Below are positions 33,487 to 45,725 of a DNA stretch of 64,000 bases, piece after piece. The position numbers and the translations under genes were made by a program. Numbering within the stretch: the stretch's first letter is position 1; each line of letters opens with the position of its first letter. The DNA is from Talinum fruticosum (Eukaryota > Streptophyta > Magnoliopsida > Caryophyllales > Talinaceae): the NCBI GenBank assembly GCA_021018815.1, contig JAITYX010000028.1:6737001-6801000 (forward strand), given 5' to 3'. Under the pieces are notes generated by a model. That model was not told where the DNA came from. It worked only from the letters and a program-made list of their open reading frames with translations, and ran no database searches.

Positions 33487-34885
33487 CACTACTAGAAAAT
33501 CGTCATATAGCGACGGAAATAGCAACGGAAAAAAATTATTTAGCGACGGAATTTCAAAATTAGCAACGGAAATTTTACAATTCCGTCGCTGATTTTTAGC
33601 AAATTTTTAAAAAAAATTTACAATTTTGTATAGTTTTGAGTGGTTAATACAAAAAATCTACAATTAAATACAAATCGAAAATAATCCGGTCACATAACAA
33701 CATCAAATTCAACTTTAATTCAAATACAAAAATCATATACAAACACAAAAATCATAAATAATCCAACTTCAAACATCCATAAAAACTAATTGAAAATAAA
33801 AACAAGAGTAAACAAAGTAAATTATACAAACACAAATTATGTTCTTCATCTTCCTTTTCCTCTTCTTCTTCCTCTTTCTCATTATCTTCATCTTCTACCT
33901 CATTCCAACCATACCTATCAAAATAAGTTATATCAAATCCTCTAAAATGTGAAATTTTATAGTAAACAAAGTAAATTATAAATACAACTAACAATAAGGG
34001 AGGATCGAGAAAGCATACCTACAAGAGGTTAAAGGTGCTTAGTTGGTGACGTGTACGGCGGTGGCGGTGGCGGTGGCGGGCGGCGAACGGCGGTGGCGGA
34101 GGTGGGCGGCGGTGGCGAACGATCGATTCGCCTCTCCCTCGCTCTCTCACACTCCCACTTCTATTTGTTCTTATGTTTGCCGAGTGTCGTTGAAGTTCGT
34201 ATTTTATATCGAAAATAACGACAGATTAGCGACGGATTTAATCCGTTGCTACTAAAAATTTAATTAGCGACGGAAAATTCCGTCGCTAATTAAAAATTTT
34301 AAATTTCCAACACATTTGAAAATTTAATAGCCCGCCAACGTAAAATTTTTCAAATTTTATACTTAGCGACGGAATCGGCGACGGAAACGTCCAGTCGCCA
34401 ACTAAAAATTTGAAAATTTTTTAAATTTGAAAAATGAAATAGGCGGCAAATTTAAATTTGAAAATTCGGATTAGCGACGGAAAATTCCGTCGCTAATTCA
34501 AATTTCAAAATTTTTATATTTTTCAAATTACGAGTAGGCAAATTGAAAATTTTAAAAATTTTGAATTAGCGACGGAAAATTCCGTAGCTAATTAAAAAAA
34601 ATTAAAAATTACATTTAGCGACGGATCTGATTCCGTCGCTAATTATAAAAAAAAAAAAATTTTAACTTTTTTTTTGAAAATCCGTCGCTATTTTTTCCAT
34701 TTACTGTCGTTAGGTTCGTCGCTAAAGACTAAAATAGCGACGGAATTAAATTCCGTCGCTAGTTCAGTTACTAATCCAGTTTTATCGACACATGTCGGAT
34801 TCAGTCATTGTTTCAGTCAGCTTATTAGCGACGGACTCGATTCCGTCGCTAGTTTCCGTCGCTATATAGTGTTTTTGTAGTAGTG
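33487..34885. mobile_element. Small non-autonomous CACTA element (CACTA-3)
   Basis: Left end CACTACTAGAAAATCGTCAT, right end inverted CACTACTACAAAAACACTAT; both continue into ATAGCGACGG. The flanking triplets TCA and TCG fit a 3 bp duplication with one change. Many palindromic copies of TAGCGACGGAAAATTCCGTCGC occur in shortened or varied form at 33530-33600 and 34210-34870, the subterminal repeats a CACTA transposase would bind. The 1.4 kb element has no transposase. GC-rich GGCGGTGGCGGT repeats lie at 34055-34115, and an acidic open stretch on the minus strand at 33835-33930. Confidence 0.9.
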
Positions 34886-35585
34886 TCGGACTTATTGCAT
34901 GTTCAAAAATTTGCTCTAATGTGCATAAACTCGGGTCGACTTTGTATTCTAAGTTTGATTGACTTACAATGTTAATTAATCCTTCTAAGTCGGCATGTTT
35001 TGTTTGAGCTGCGTTTGTCTATATCAAGTCTCATTAGTCCGATATTCTCTATCGGACTTGTTTTACTTCGGACTGACTCGGATGGAATGTGAAGTATAAT
35101 GGATATTAGACTCGATATTCCACTCTTTCGGGACTCGAGATAATTAGGCACTTAATTATCTTAATTAAATTATTATCCGTGTCTAATCTTAGACCAAAGT
35201 ATTTTATACTTTGAGAACCAAATTGATTTACTTTTGTAGGTTATTTAAACGAGGTTATCCTACTTTGGAATTACAAAAGTAACCGGCTTCAAGATGTCAA
35301 ATCACCCAGCAGACAAGGCTTTTTCTACTTCGACCAAGGCCCAAACAACTGTGTCGGGGTTGTACTGTTTCCAAAACTAGAAATCCGCAACGCCTAGCTC
35401 AACGAGTGGTTTCCACCCTATTTTTAGACACCACTAGTGGATTGGGACATCCAAAGGAGTCAAGAGCTGTTGCCCAACGTTCACACCTCAACGGATATTT
35501 TCCGAGTCACTCGGAAAAACCATTGCAACGGTCACAAAGGATTTCTAATCGGAAGATAGTCACAATGGCTAATCTGCCTGGTCAT

Positions 35586-35595
35586 CTATAAATAG
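35586..35595 (+). promoter_or_regulatory. TATA box of sLTR-2
   Basis: CTATAAATAG followed by AAGCCAC, conserved in position with the other family LTRs. Confidence 0.6.
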
Positions 35596-35720
35596 AAGCC
35601 ACTTCACAAGACAAGAAGATTGCTTGAACCTATTGTTGAAATTATCTCTCTCTGTATAATTCTCATTCAATCTTCTACTTACAACTCTAACACTGAACTT
35701 GACATCCTTCGAGTTGTAAG

Positions 35721-37292
35721 TGAAGACTCGGACACTTGCTCAATATTCTTCGAGTCATGCAAAAGGAATCGGGTATAACGATTCTATACATATAGAGTTT
35801 TGATTCCAAGGCATTCTCTGTGCCTTAGAAACTTACTTGAGTAAAATAGTATTTTCTCTAAGTGTTTCGGCCCTCACTTATCTCTTTTATCGCTTTTCGG
35901 TTAGCGACTCGGAAAACTAGTTCTTTAGTACGAGTCCACTCCCACTCGGATTAATCGCATTTTGAATATACCAATATTCCGTTGTTTCTCTTCGAGAATC
36001 GACTTACGGTTATGCTGCTCTATTGTTTGCATAGTCGGTATTCGTAGTTCATTTCATGCTTAGTTTATATCAAGCTTTTCTCACTCGATATTCGTTATAG
36101 AACTTGCTCTATCGCTTAGACTAAGTCGGATGGAATTACGAGTATCATGGATATTAGACTTAGAAAATTCTACTTCGTTTCGACTCGGATAATCAATTGC
36201 GTAATTATAATAATTATTTTATTATCCGTGTCTAACTTCGGACCAAAGTATTTTATACTTTGAGGACCGGAATTGATTTACTTTTGTAGGTTATTCATTC
36301 GAGGATACACCTTTTTCAAACTACAAAAGTAGCCGAAGCTTGAACGTCAAATCACCGGCGAGATATGGCTTTTCACCTTCCCTGCTTTAGTCCTAGAAGA
36401 TTGTGTCGGAGGTCATGCGCTTCCATATCCGGAAAAGCTGGAACGCTAAGCCTAACGGTGGTTTCCACCTCATTTTCAAGACACAACCGATGGTTTTGGG
36501 ACTTCCAAGAGAGTTAAACCATTGTCCAACGTCCATATTTCAACGGATACTTTACGAGTGACTCGAAAGCCCTTATCAACGGTCACGAGAGGACTCTCGG
36601 TCGACGAGATAAAGATAACGGCTACTCGCTTGGTTATCTATAAATAGAAGCCACCTCACAAGACTTGAAGATTGCCGAATCTATTGTTAATACTCATACT
36701 TGAGAAAAGTCATTGTATTTACTTTCAATCTTCTACTTACAACTCCCATTCCGTAATTCTTTACTCTACGAGTTGTAAGGTCTTGTACTTAGTTACAAAC
36801 TCTTCTTACATTCTTTGTAAGGTCCCTTGACTAAGTCTGTAAAGGTTAACTCGGCTTAGTTGTCCCTAAGCTGTAAAGGTTATCTCGGCTAGGAAGTACT
36901 AGATCGAGATACGGTAACTTCGAGTCTAGGAAAACTTGTATAGAGTTGTCCAAGGGAGCAACTCGGGTTCGATCAGTTCACGGTATTTTGTGGACTCAAA
37001 ATAGTGGATTTGACTTCGTGTCCGAATTGACACGGGCCGTGGTTTTACGCCCGGGAGGGTTTCCACGTAAAATCTCTGTGTTCTCTTTCTAAGTTCATTC
37101 TAGACTCGGACGGTCTTACTGCACTTGTTTATTCCGATTCATTGCTTTACGAGTCCAATTTTTTCGACCCAGTGTTTAGACTCGAAGCTGTCTTTGCCTC
37201 TTTTACGTAAAAAGAGTGTTTTCGCAAAGAATTTTCTATCACCCTATTCACCCCCTCTAGGGTGACTTAGACTCTCCCAGAGCAAACCTTCG
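35721..37292 (+). repeat. Solo Sirevirus LTR nested in sLTR-2 (sLTR-3)
   Basis: Begins TGAAGACTCGGACACTTGC and ends AAACCTTCG. Flanks GTAAG (35716-35720) and ATAAG (37293-37297) are a 5 bp duplication with one change. Compared with intact copies such as sLTR-1, sLTR-2 resumes exactly at this point. TATA box CTATAAATAG at 36638-36647. An LTR has therefore inserted into an LTR of its own family in the same orientation. Confidence 0.9.
36638..36647 (+). promoter_or_regulatory. TATA box of sLTR-3
   Basis: CTATAAATAG followed by AAGCCACC, at the conserved LTR position. Confidence 0.6.
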
Positions 37293-38156
37293 ATAAGGTC
37301 TTGTAATCGAGTCACAAACTCTTATTCTTACTTTCGAGTAAGGTCCCTTGACTGAGCTGTAAGGGTTAACTTAGCTCGGTTGTCCCTAACTCGTAAAGGT
37401 TACCTCATTTAAGAAGTACTAGATCGAGATAAAGGGAACTTCGAGTCTAGGAAAATCTTGTCGGGAATTGTCTAAGGGAGAAATTCTAGTTGAGGTTTTC
37501 TACTGTATTTTGTGGATTCAAAATAGTGGATTTGACTTGGTGCTTTGATTAGCATTAAGCGTGGTTTTACGCCCGGGGAGGGTTTCCACGTATTTTCCGA
37601 GTTAACACTTTTTCGAGTCCAATATAGACTTAGACTATTTCAAAGTTAGTTTTAGAATTCAATCTTCCAGTCTCTGTTCAAATTTCCTCATCACCCTATT
37701 CACCCCCTAAGGTGACTTAGTCTTTCCAAGAGCAAACCTTTAGCTACCGTAGCCTTTTTTTCTTTCTATCCTTCTTCCTCTTTGGATAGTCTTTAACTAT
37801 GTGTTATTTGTTGCCACACTAAAAACAACCAGAGTTCTTAGTTAAAGATAAATTTAAAGAGGATGAGAATTTACCTTTTTGTCCTTCTTGTAGAACTCTT
37901 GCTTAGGCCTCTTACGCCACATTTTGTATTTCATCATTTACTTGAATCCTTAGGCTAGAAGTGCCATGGGGTCTTCTTCAGAATCGAGAAACTCGGACTT
38001 AGACCTTGTTCTGTGAGGCTTTGAGAGCAATATTTGTTTTGGTGCTTGACCTTAGCTTCTTCCTCCTCTAGATGTAACTCATAGGTGAGTAACTTCCCAA
38101 TGACCTCATCGAGGCTTTATTTGTGACATGTCCTGAGCTTCCTCTAGGGCTATCAT

Positions 38157-41100
38157 TCTAATACTCGGAATTTTAAAGAAAGCACTGGAAAGCATAGAAT
38201 TATTGAATATAATTCCCGCGGCTAGGGGGTGGAGTGACTAATTTATTTGCGGCCGGACGTATTACTTCAATATTCCTTCAAGAACTGTTGTTAAATAAGG
38301 AATTAAGGAAATACCCTTCCTTCTTATTTGAGCTGAAACTTCGGTGCGGTTAGGCGAGTGTTCTAATTGATGCATCAAAATAAACTAGGAGACAAAACAT
38401 AAGAGGACGGAGGAAGGAAGAGGCATGAATTGTTTTATAAAGAAGGAGGTTACTTAGGCCATGATGGGATAAAAGGGTCAAAATTGAGGTCCAATAGAAT
38501 GAGGAGGTGGGTTTTGTCAAGCGGTGGAGAGAGAGTACAAGGAATTGAAAGAAAAGGAGGACCGAAGAGAGGGGAACGGGAGAAAGCGAGAGGAAGAAGA
38601 AGCGAGCAAACGAACAGGGGAGGGGAGAGAACCACCGAACGGAAGAGAGAGAAAGAGGGAGGAGGCGAGTGCGCGCGGCGAAGGAGACCGAAGGGGAGGA
38701 TCGGCGACCACCGTAGGACCGAAGGCGGCGGTCGGCGACGCGAGTAGGCGCGAGCGAAGAGGAAAAGAGGGCGAGAGACCGGGGTAGAGAGAAGGCGGAA
38801 GTCGGACCCGAGGCGAGACAGACGCGAGAGGAACCGAGAGGCGGAAACCGGGGAAAGTAGCGGCTGCCGGGAGAAAGACCGACGGCGAGCGCGGGGCTCG
38901 GTCGAGAGGTAGCGAGGCTAAGAACAACGAACCGAAACAGAGGAAGTGAGGAACGGGAACCGAGGGCAACCGGGGACCCGGGACCGTAACCAGCGGCGAC
39001 GGCAGACGCGAGGGAAGGCGGCAGAAACCTACGCCAGCGAGCGGGGGAAAAGGAACGAAAGAAGGAACCGAGCTGGGGAGCCGGAACCTCAGCAAATCAC
39101 AAACCTCCAATCCCCGAATCGAGGTGGGTAGTCTTATACTCTAAACTATTAGTAATTTCGAAACCCAAATGGATTTGTTGTGAATGTTAAATGTGTTATG
39201 TGAATATTGAATTGTTGTGAACGTTGAATATCCGTATTGTAGAACGGACCTAGTCGTTGTGTAAGAGTGAAATAAGAGCTTAGAATGGATTTAAGGAATT
39301 GAGAGGGTCTGAATCGTGAAATGAAAGGAGTTACTTGGGTTAAAATAGTATAACTAAATTGGGAATTTCAAAGAGATTTGATAGTTACTTAAGGATGAAT
39401 TGGAACCTGCTGATTCCGAGGAGGTTAGATTACATAGGTCAAAGGAGTAGTATTGAAGTTTCGATTAGCTATTAAGGACGAAGAGTGGGGTTATGGATAT
39501 GAATTATGAGTTAACTAAGTTGTAGAGATTCTTGAACTCGCGGTATTAAGAGCTAATTACGAACATTGGGGAATGGTACGTCAAAGTATAAAGAGTAGTA
39601 TGAATTCGTATTGAGTAATGCGCAATTGGGACAAGTAAGTGAGAAATGGGTGATTGTGAGATTAATTACATTCGAAGTATATTTAAATCCTCGAGGTTGA
39701 ATTGAGCGTGAAAGTAAGTAAAGCTAACGGGAATTGAATAATGAAAAGTAAGTAAGAGGTACATAATTAAGGATGGGCGAACAAGAATTGATTAATAAGG
39801 AAAGAGATATTAAATGGGAGATTGAGGTTGGGAAGTAGCAAGTTGGGAATGGTAAAGTGGAACTAAGCCATAGTCATGTCTAAGACCTTGGAGAAAGAAT
39901 TGAATTAAAAGGTGAATGGAGATAGAGGAAATTCGGTAAAGCAAGTTTAAGGATATATGGTTGAATCGGGGCAAAAGAGGTCGGTTTACAAAGTGAAGTC
40001 ATGAAATGAGGAATTGAGGTAAAGATAGTGAATTGTGAAAAGTGAGAACGTCGAAGTAAATAGTATCTACTTGTGGTTATTGTGGCTCGAGAAAATGGAT
40101 TCAATCGTACTAAAGCGATGAATTGAGAAAAGCTTAGTTGGAAAAGAGTTGAGGACGATTGCTTGCAATGAATGGTGATTATTCGTGCTATGTGATTACT
40201 TTACGTGATGCTCAAAAATAGTTTCGAAAGGAGTTTTGTATTTTACGTGAATGATTCTTGAATGCAATTTCTTATGAAGCGCCTTTCGAACATGAATGTG
40301 TTTTAAAGAAGCAAAGCTGATTTGAGAAAGTGAATTTATAAGGGTGACACGTGGTGTCATGCCTTCCTTGATACCAAATCGACTGGGAAAGTTGTGAAGT
40401 GAATGTGATGAATGAGAATGTGCAAATTGTTTTGAATCGGCGGCTACGGATCGTTTAGCATACCGAAGGGTTCGAAATGGGAACGCCCGACTAGAGACTT
40501 CGAGGGAAGGGTTCTAATAGGGGTCTTGGAGAGACGGGATGCCCGCTCCGAGACTTCCTAGAAGAATGGTCCCGGGAGCCTTTTTTCGAGGTCGCGCTCG
40601 AATTAAAGAAGTGCTAGTTCGAGTCCTCGGAAGGCCTAGAATGTTGATTCAATCCCAAAAGAAGTGTTCTTGAATGTGATTATGTGCTTTTAAGTGATTA
40701 AAGAGTCTTGAGCTTTTTCATTGCGGGAAATTTCGATGAAAAGTATATAGATTTCTATTACACTTTTATGTTTTCGCGGATTTCATTATTATGAGTATTA
40801 TGTGTAAAGAATTTCCATTTTAAGGGTTTAAGACTCCGGTGAGCCCGTTGATTATTACTCACCCCCACAAATTGCCCCGTCCCCACCCGAGTGTTGCGGG
40901 TACACTTTCGAAGCATAATCCACACTTAACACGCTTCGGACTCCTGGCGATTGTTGACGGTTGAAGCGACCCAAGTGGCTGTCATGCATTGTCTTATTTC
41001 TAAATGATTGTACTTGTAATTTAGTGCATATAGTTGTACCAAATGTCTAGTAACCCGATTAGATTGTTTTAAGTTTTACCGCATGATTGGTTGAACACGG

Positions 41101-41378
41101 CGTGTGGCCGTTGAGTTGTATACTCCGAGCGTGTGGCTCGTCGAGTTTTATTATGCTTTTTATGCAGGATTTTAAGGCTTTAAGCCTATGGGTTAGTCCA
41201 TGTTGCAAACGGAACTCTGCCGAAATTTTCGGAGAATCTCAAATTCTTTTGGGAAAACCACCGGTATTACTTTTAAGTTGAGTTTAGACAGCCAAACCAA
41301 CACCGAGAAAGAGCCTTAGGAGTTCCTTTGAGGAACTGCGGCGATGTAATACTCCCGGGGGTGTTTTGGGGTGTTACA
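38157..41378. repeat. Solo Ty3/gypsy LTR, 3.2 kb (bigLTR-2)
   Basis: Begins TCTAATACTCGGAATTTT (a decayed TGTAACACCC start) and ends GTTTTGGGGTGTTACA. The 5 bp duplication ATCAT is perfect (38152-38156 and 41379-41383). It is related to bigLTR-1 through 41090-41240. Inserted in the gag of Cop-1. The stretch 38430-39110 is purine-rich with long open but motif-free frames on both strands (38517-39110 minus, 38430-38747 plus); these follow from base composition. Confidence 0.87.
38430..39130. other. Purine-rich GA/G segment in bigLTR-2
   Basis: About 700 bp dominated by GA, GGA and CGA motifs on the plus strand. The encoded Arg/Glu-rich or Pro/Ser-rich proteins lack recognisable domains. It occupies the same relative place in the LTR as the pyrimidine-rich stretch of bigLTR-1 (9798-10310), with opposite strand skew. 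Confidence 0.5.
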
Positions 41379-41980
41379 ATCATGTTGGGACCCAAGAGAC
41401 TCCTCATAATCATTATGACAACTTCTTCATGAGTCATCTTCTTTCCAAGAGACTTGAGATTGTTGACAATGTCGAGTGAAACGAATGTACATCCGAGTTA
41501 TGTTCTCATTAGCTTCCATCTTGAACATTTCATACTTGTAGAGATACCAACTTCTCTTGGCTTGCTTCACTTGACTGGTACCTTCATATGTAGTAACCAA
41601 TGTGTCCTAGACTTCTTTGGATGTATCACAAGCGGATACTCTGTTGTCTTGTCTTGAGTCCATTAAACACATCGGTGTGTTCATTGCTTTGAAGTTCTTT
41701 CTGTACTTCTAATTTTCTTTAGTAGTGAACTTAGACTTCACCTTAGGTATTGTACGAGTTCCTTTTATCTATGTAGGAATGAATTTACCATTGTAGATGA
41801 TGTTCCAGAACTCCTCATCATAATCCTGGATAAAGCACTCCATGATCTTTTTCCGGTGAGCGAAGTTTAATCCCTTGAACATGGGTGGTTTGGTAAAAGA
41901 TCTTCCTTCATTGAACCCTCCATAGTTAAGAGTCATTTGATCTTTAAACCTTAGATTTGTTAGATCCTTTGAGAAGGTTA

Positions 41981-41993
41981 GGCTCTAATACCA
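41981..41993 (-). promoter_or_regulatory. Primer binding site of Cop-1
   Basis: Minus strand TGGTATTAGAGCC, directly after the 5' LTR, matches the initiator-tRNA-Met complementary site TGGTATCAGAGC of plant copia elements with one change. Confidence 0.85.
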
Positions 41994-41995
41994 AT

Positions 41996-43436
41996 TAAAG
42001 ATTTGCTCTTAAGAGTCTAAATCACCCTAGAGGGGGTGAATAGGGTGAGAAGAAAATTTTGCGAAATAATAGAGGTTTCTACAACGTATGGACTAAGAAA
42101 GAAATTCAGAGTCTAGAATGAACTAAGAAAACTAGAACTCGGAATATATGTGAAAACCCTCCTGAGGCGAGAAAACCATGGACAATGTTAATCCAAACAC
42201 CAAGTCCAATCTACTATTTTGAATCTACAAAATATAAGGACTAACTATTACAAAATTTCTCCCTTAGACAATTCAATAAAACTTTTCCTAGGCATAGAAA
42301 TTCCCTTATCCGTTCGAGTACTTCCTAATTTAGATAACCCTTACAGCTAGGGAGAATTGAGCTGAGTTAACCTTTATAGCTCGGTCAAGGGACTTTACGA
42401 GAGAATCTAAATAAGTAAGAGTGTTTACAAGACTTCTTCTTAACAACTTAGAAAGTAAGAACTTAAGTACGAGTTGAAAGCTAAAGATTGAGAGAGTATG
42501 AATCGGTTTTACAATCTTGTTGATCTCGAGCAATCTTCAAGTCTTGGAGGATGGCTTCTATTTATACACAGTAGGGTATAGTAGCCGTTGTGACTAATTA
42601 TGGATGGGAACCTTCACTAGCCGTTGCAACGAGATAGTCTATGTCCCTCGAGAAAGGAGTCGTTACAAATGTGAATGTTGTGTCTTGGTCCTTGGCTCAA
42701 AAGGTAGTCTAACCCACTAGTTGTGACTAAGATGCGGGGTGGAAACAAGCTGTTAGACTTAAAGTTGATGTTTACTGATTTTGGTAACAAACAATCCCGA
42801 CATGGTGTCCGAGCCTTGTCCTAAACGAGTACTTTTCTATCTGCTAGTGTTTAACGGCTAGAAGCCGATTGCTTTTGCTTTTTAAAATGAGATTAAAATA
42901 CTTTAATTAACTTGCAAAACCAAATCAAAGTGGTACTCAAACTATAACAATACTTTGGTCCAAGATTAGGCAAGGATATTAATTAATTTATAATAATTAA
43001 GCACTTAATTATCCTTAACCTAAGAAAATGGAATTTTCTAAGTCTAATATTCAATAGGTTCTAATTCCATTTTGTGTCTATCTTTTAGATAAGTAAGAGA
43101 TTAAACATATGGAGACACATTGCATCAAATTGACTAGGTAAATAATTTGAAGTAATGAATCGACTTAGAAATAAGAATTAATGTAATAATTCTTTTCCAC
43201 TTGAATTTAGAGAGCTAGAGTTCAAAATAATAAATGCATGTAAAATTATTTACTCATGACAAGCTATCCGAGTTGTGTTTGAGTGGCATAAAAACCTAGT
43301 GTTGTGTGTTTTACTCAAGAAGCTGTTTTACGAGTAAGTTAGACGAGTATTAAAAACTTAAAGATATGCTTCTTAAAGAGTGAGAATGACCTTAATTCAA
43401 AGCCATAGAGAGATAGAGAGTTATACCGAGTCTTCA
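41996..43436 (-). repeat. 5' LTR of Cop-1
   Basis: Minus strand: begins TGAAGACTCGGTATAACTC at 43436, ends with CACCCTATTCACCCCCTCT, AGGGTGA and AAATCTTTA, then the primer site. A TATA box (minus strand GTATAAATAG) is at 42558-42567. 1441 bp, same family as sLTR-1, -2 and -3. The flanking ATATG (43437-43441) has no partner because the 3' end of the element is lost. Confidence 0.88.
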
Positions 43437-43900
43437 ATATGGAAGCCTGGTGGTCATGTAACCAAGGACGTCCTAGAAGGAGATTAAAAGTAGCGGGGAT
43501 GTCTTAGACTTGGAAATCAATGTTCTTCACCACTGGCTCGACGTTGATTGAAAGAGTTATTTGTTGCCAAAATTATTCTCTTGGAATTGTCATAAGCTCG
43601 GAGGTAATTAGTTTACTTAGAGATTATTGCTCTCGATGCCTAGCCTCTTAGTAGTTCTCTAAGGGCGAGATATTTACAATAGACCCATTGTCTACTATGG
43701 TCAAAGGGACAAACTTATTGATGCAACTTATAGTCGGATAAAAGGCATTGTTACGTGCAATACCTTCTTTATGTAAATCCTTCTTGTTAAATGTGACCAT
43801 CCCCAGTATTAACCAATCGTACCATCTCCTCAAGTGTGACTTCGGGAGACACCTCAATCTTATTAAGTGCATCGATTAAGGCTTGTCTATGCTTTCACGA
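43437..43900 (-). pseudogene. Tat-type aspartic protease remnant (Tat-B)
   Basis: Minus strand. GIARNNAFYPTISCINKFVP is followed by LTIVDNGSIVNISPL, where VDNGS is the Asp-x-Gly active-site variant used by Tat elements. Continued in another frame are VKNIDFQV and DIPATFNLLLGRPWLHDH, the end of the protease fold. It is cut at 43436 by Cop-1. Stop codons inside. The protease would process the Gag-Pol polyprotein. Confidence 0.78.
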
Positions 43901-44319
43901 GGCGGATATTAGTTACCAGATGAAAATCTCATCTTTGAGTTATCAAAGTTGTCTAAGGATTGGGTCTTCTTCTTTTGTAGCTTCTTTCTCTTTTAGGGCT
44001 TCTTGAGTGCATTGTCGACACTGTTAGCGTGTTGTGTTGTCAGATTTAGTGACGAACTGGATTTTAGGAGTTTTTGCTCATCCCAAAAGTCATCATCTTC
44101 TAAAGGTGGTATGCCCCAAAAGTTGTTGTCACTATCATCCTTAGTCTTATAGACATCTTCCTCATTGCTTACCTATAATCCATGGAATTCTAGGTCTAAG
44201 GAAGGTAAGCTAATTAGTGGTTTGGGTTCATTGATGTCTTGAATGAAGACAAAAGGATCCCACTGACCTAGAATGGGTTAAGAAAAGATGGTTAAGGTTA
44301 TCTTGAATGGATTCTTGTT

Positions 44320-45725
44320 ATTATTGGGTTTTCGAGCGATAGGAACAGGAAGTTGACCATTGTGGAACACGCTCTATAATTTGTTCTTGAAAGTCCAACA
44401 TTGTTACGTAACATGTCCTTATATACGATGATACTTGCAGAATTTTCCTACGTCCTAGTTTTTTACTTGTTTCGCGGTTTTGATTACTGCTCTTACAGGT
44501 GGTAACTTTATTTTCCCTTTTGCTAGTAAGCAATTGAGGGCTTGAGCGTAGGTAGTATTTATAGGTGTATAGTCATTATACCTATTAAGGGCATTGACAT
44601 CTACAACCCTATTAGTGTTACCCGTATTATAGGTTTTCTTGTCTTTAGTTTGGTAGTTACCTCTATAACCAGCCACGACTTTTGTGGTCGCGCAGGAGAA
44701 CACTTCTTCTATCAACATACTCGCGTCTCTAAGGATTGTGAAGCTCATGAATGGTAGGAACTTCACATGTTGGTTATAGATAGACCAAAGGTTCTACAAT
44801 GATTCTAACTTGATCTTTCTCGAAAGGTCGATCTACCACGTGGGCAGCCTTTGCCCTCCATCGATGAGGAAATCGGTAAAGCTTTCTTTCTCTCCTTGTT
44901 TGAGTAATTCTAAATCTCGAAGGGTGACAAGTAGATTAGTGTTTTAAGAATACTGATGTAGGAATTCCTTGCATAAATTGGTCTAATTAGTGACCTCAAG
45001 TGGGTAAACTGCATTATACCTCTTCATCACATCATTATGAAATGTCCATGGGAAAATAATGTGGCACGTATCTTCGAGTACATTCTTAAGAGTCATTGCT
45101 CCTATTAAGTTGCAAACATGCTCATTGTGATTTTCGGAACCATGAAACTTAATATCCAGCATAGTAAATTTGGGAGGTACTTCACCTTTTGGGATTGAAG
45201 TTAATCCCGTGAGGTTAAGGTAATGACTCTTGAACATAGAGGACTCTCTTAACATCTTTTCCATCTGATTTTATACGTGGATCGGTTATAGGTTCCGGAT
45301 CAGTTTTTGAAGGTGGTGGTGGAACTCCTTTTTCTTTTTCTTTTTCTTCTTCTTTCTTCTTTTCCCTCTCTTTCTTTTCTCTCTTTTCTCCTCATTTTTC
45401 AGGTTCTCCTTTTCTTTATTTTTCTCCTCATTTTTCTATAGAGTCTTTAGAATAAGATCCAGAGCTTCGAGTGTGGTTTCCAATTTTGATCTTGAGCCAC
45501 AATACATGCTTCCATCTTAGTTGAGGATTCGTTGAGCAAGGTAATGATAGGAGATAGATGTGGTTGTTCATCCATTAGAGGGGAATTGTTTTTGGGTACT
45601 TTCCTATGACAGAAGATTGATTGAACCGGTGTTATATGCACCGAAGTTGGTGTTGAACGAGGTGTAGAGCAAGGTGATACGGTACTAGACTCTTTACTAA
45701 AGCACTCTAACCTTTTCGAGCTCAT
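44320..45725 (-). pseudogene. Tat-type gag remnant (Tat-B)
   Basis: Minus strand. The N-terminal frame 45725-45447 starts MSSKRLECFSKESSTV and is followed by a Lys/Glu-rich stretch (pyrimidine-rich on the plus strand, 45300-45420). Then 45264-44983 holds PKGEVPPKFTMLDIKFHGSE with TLKNVLEDTCHIIFPWTFHN, a Tat gag core. The frame 44766-44455 holds NDYTPINTTYAQALNCLLAK and GKIKLPPVRA, the conserved 'YTPL...L...L...G.I..P' region. Frameshifts separate the blocks. Gag assembles the particle. Confidence 0.75.

Larger units (their letters stand above)
33244..37742 (+). repeat. Solo Sirevirus LTR carrying nested insertions (sLTR-2)
   Basis: Begins TGAAGACTCGGACTTTGC and ends AAACCTTTA. The target duplication GCTAC is perfect (33239-33243 and 37743-37747). 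Without CACTA-3 (1399 bp) and sLTR-3 (1572 bp) it is about 1.52 kb, equal to other family members. TATA box CTATAAATAG at 35586-35595. It is inserted in Cop-1 gag in the opposite orientation, although Cop-1 has LTRs of the same family. Confidence 0.88.
32530..41945 (-). pseudogene. Cop-1 gag, split in three by nested LTRs
   Basis: Minus strand. N-terminal part 41945-41384: NYGGFNEGRSFTKPPMFKG, MECFIQDYDEEFWNI, then DTLVTTYEGTSQVKQAKRSW and YLYKYEMFKMEANENI, typical of the copia gag (UBN2-type) domain. Middle part 38156-37743: RALEEAQDMSQI, EEDPMALLA and a zinc-knuckle relic CGNK..HIVKDYPKRKKDRK. C-terminal part 33243-32540: coiled-coil-like, with NAENTFLKND and ENEQLKQKLNESQ. ATCAT and GCTAC duplications mark where the nested LTRs split the frame. 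Stops and a changed last zinc-knuckle Cys show decay. A long gag with a coiled-coil tail is usual for Sireviruses. Confidence 0.78.
31690..43436 (-). mobile_element. Sirevirus-type Ty1/copia element (Cop-1)
   Basis: Minus-strand element with 5' LTR (41996-43436), primer site, gag, and part of reverse transcriptase/RNase H. It has an internal deletion (gag to reverse transcriptase at about 32530) and lacks its 3' end. Nested in its gag are a solo LTR complex (33244-37742) and a solo gypsy LTR (38157-41378). It interrupts the protease of Tat-B at 43436/43437. Confidence 0.8.

Noticed and set aside
38517..39110. 197-residue open frame on the minus strand
   Set aside because: Open only because of purine skew in bigLTR-2; Ser/Pro/Leu/Arg-rich and motif-free.
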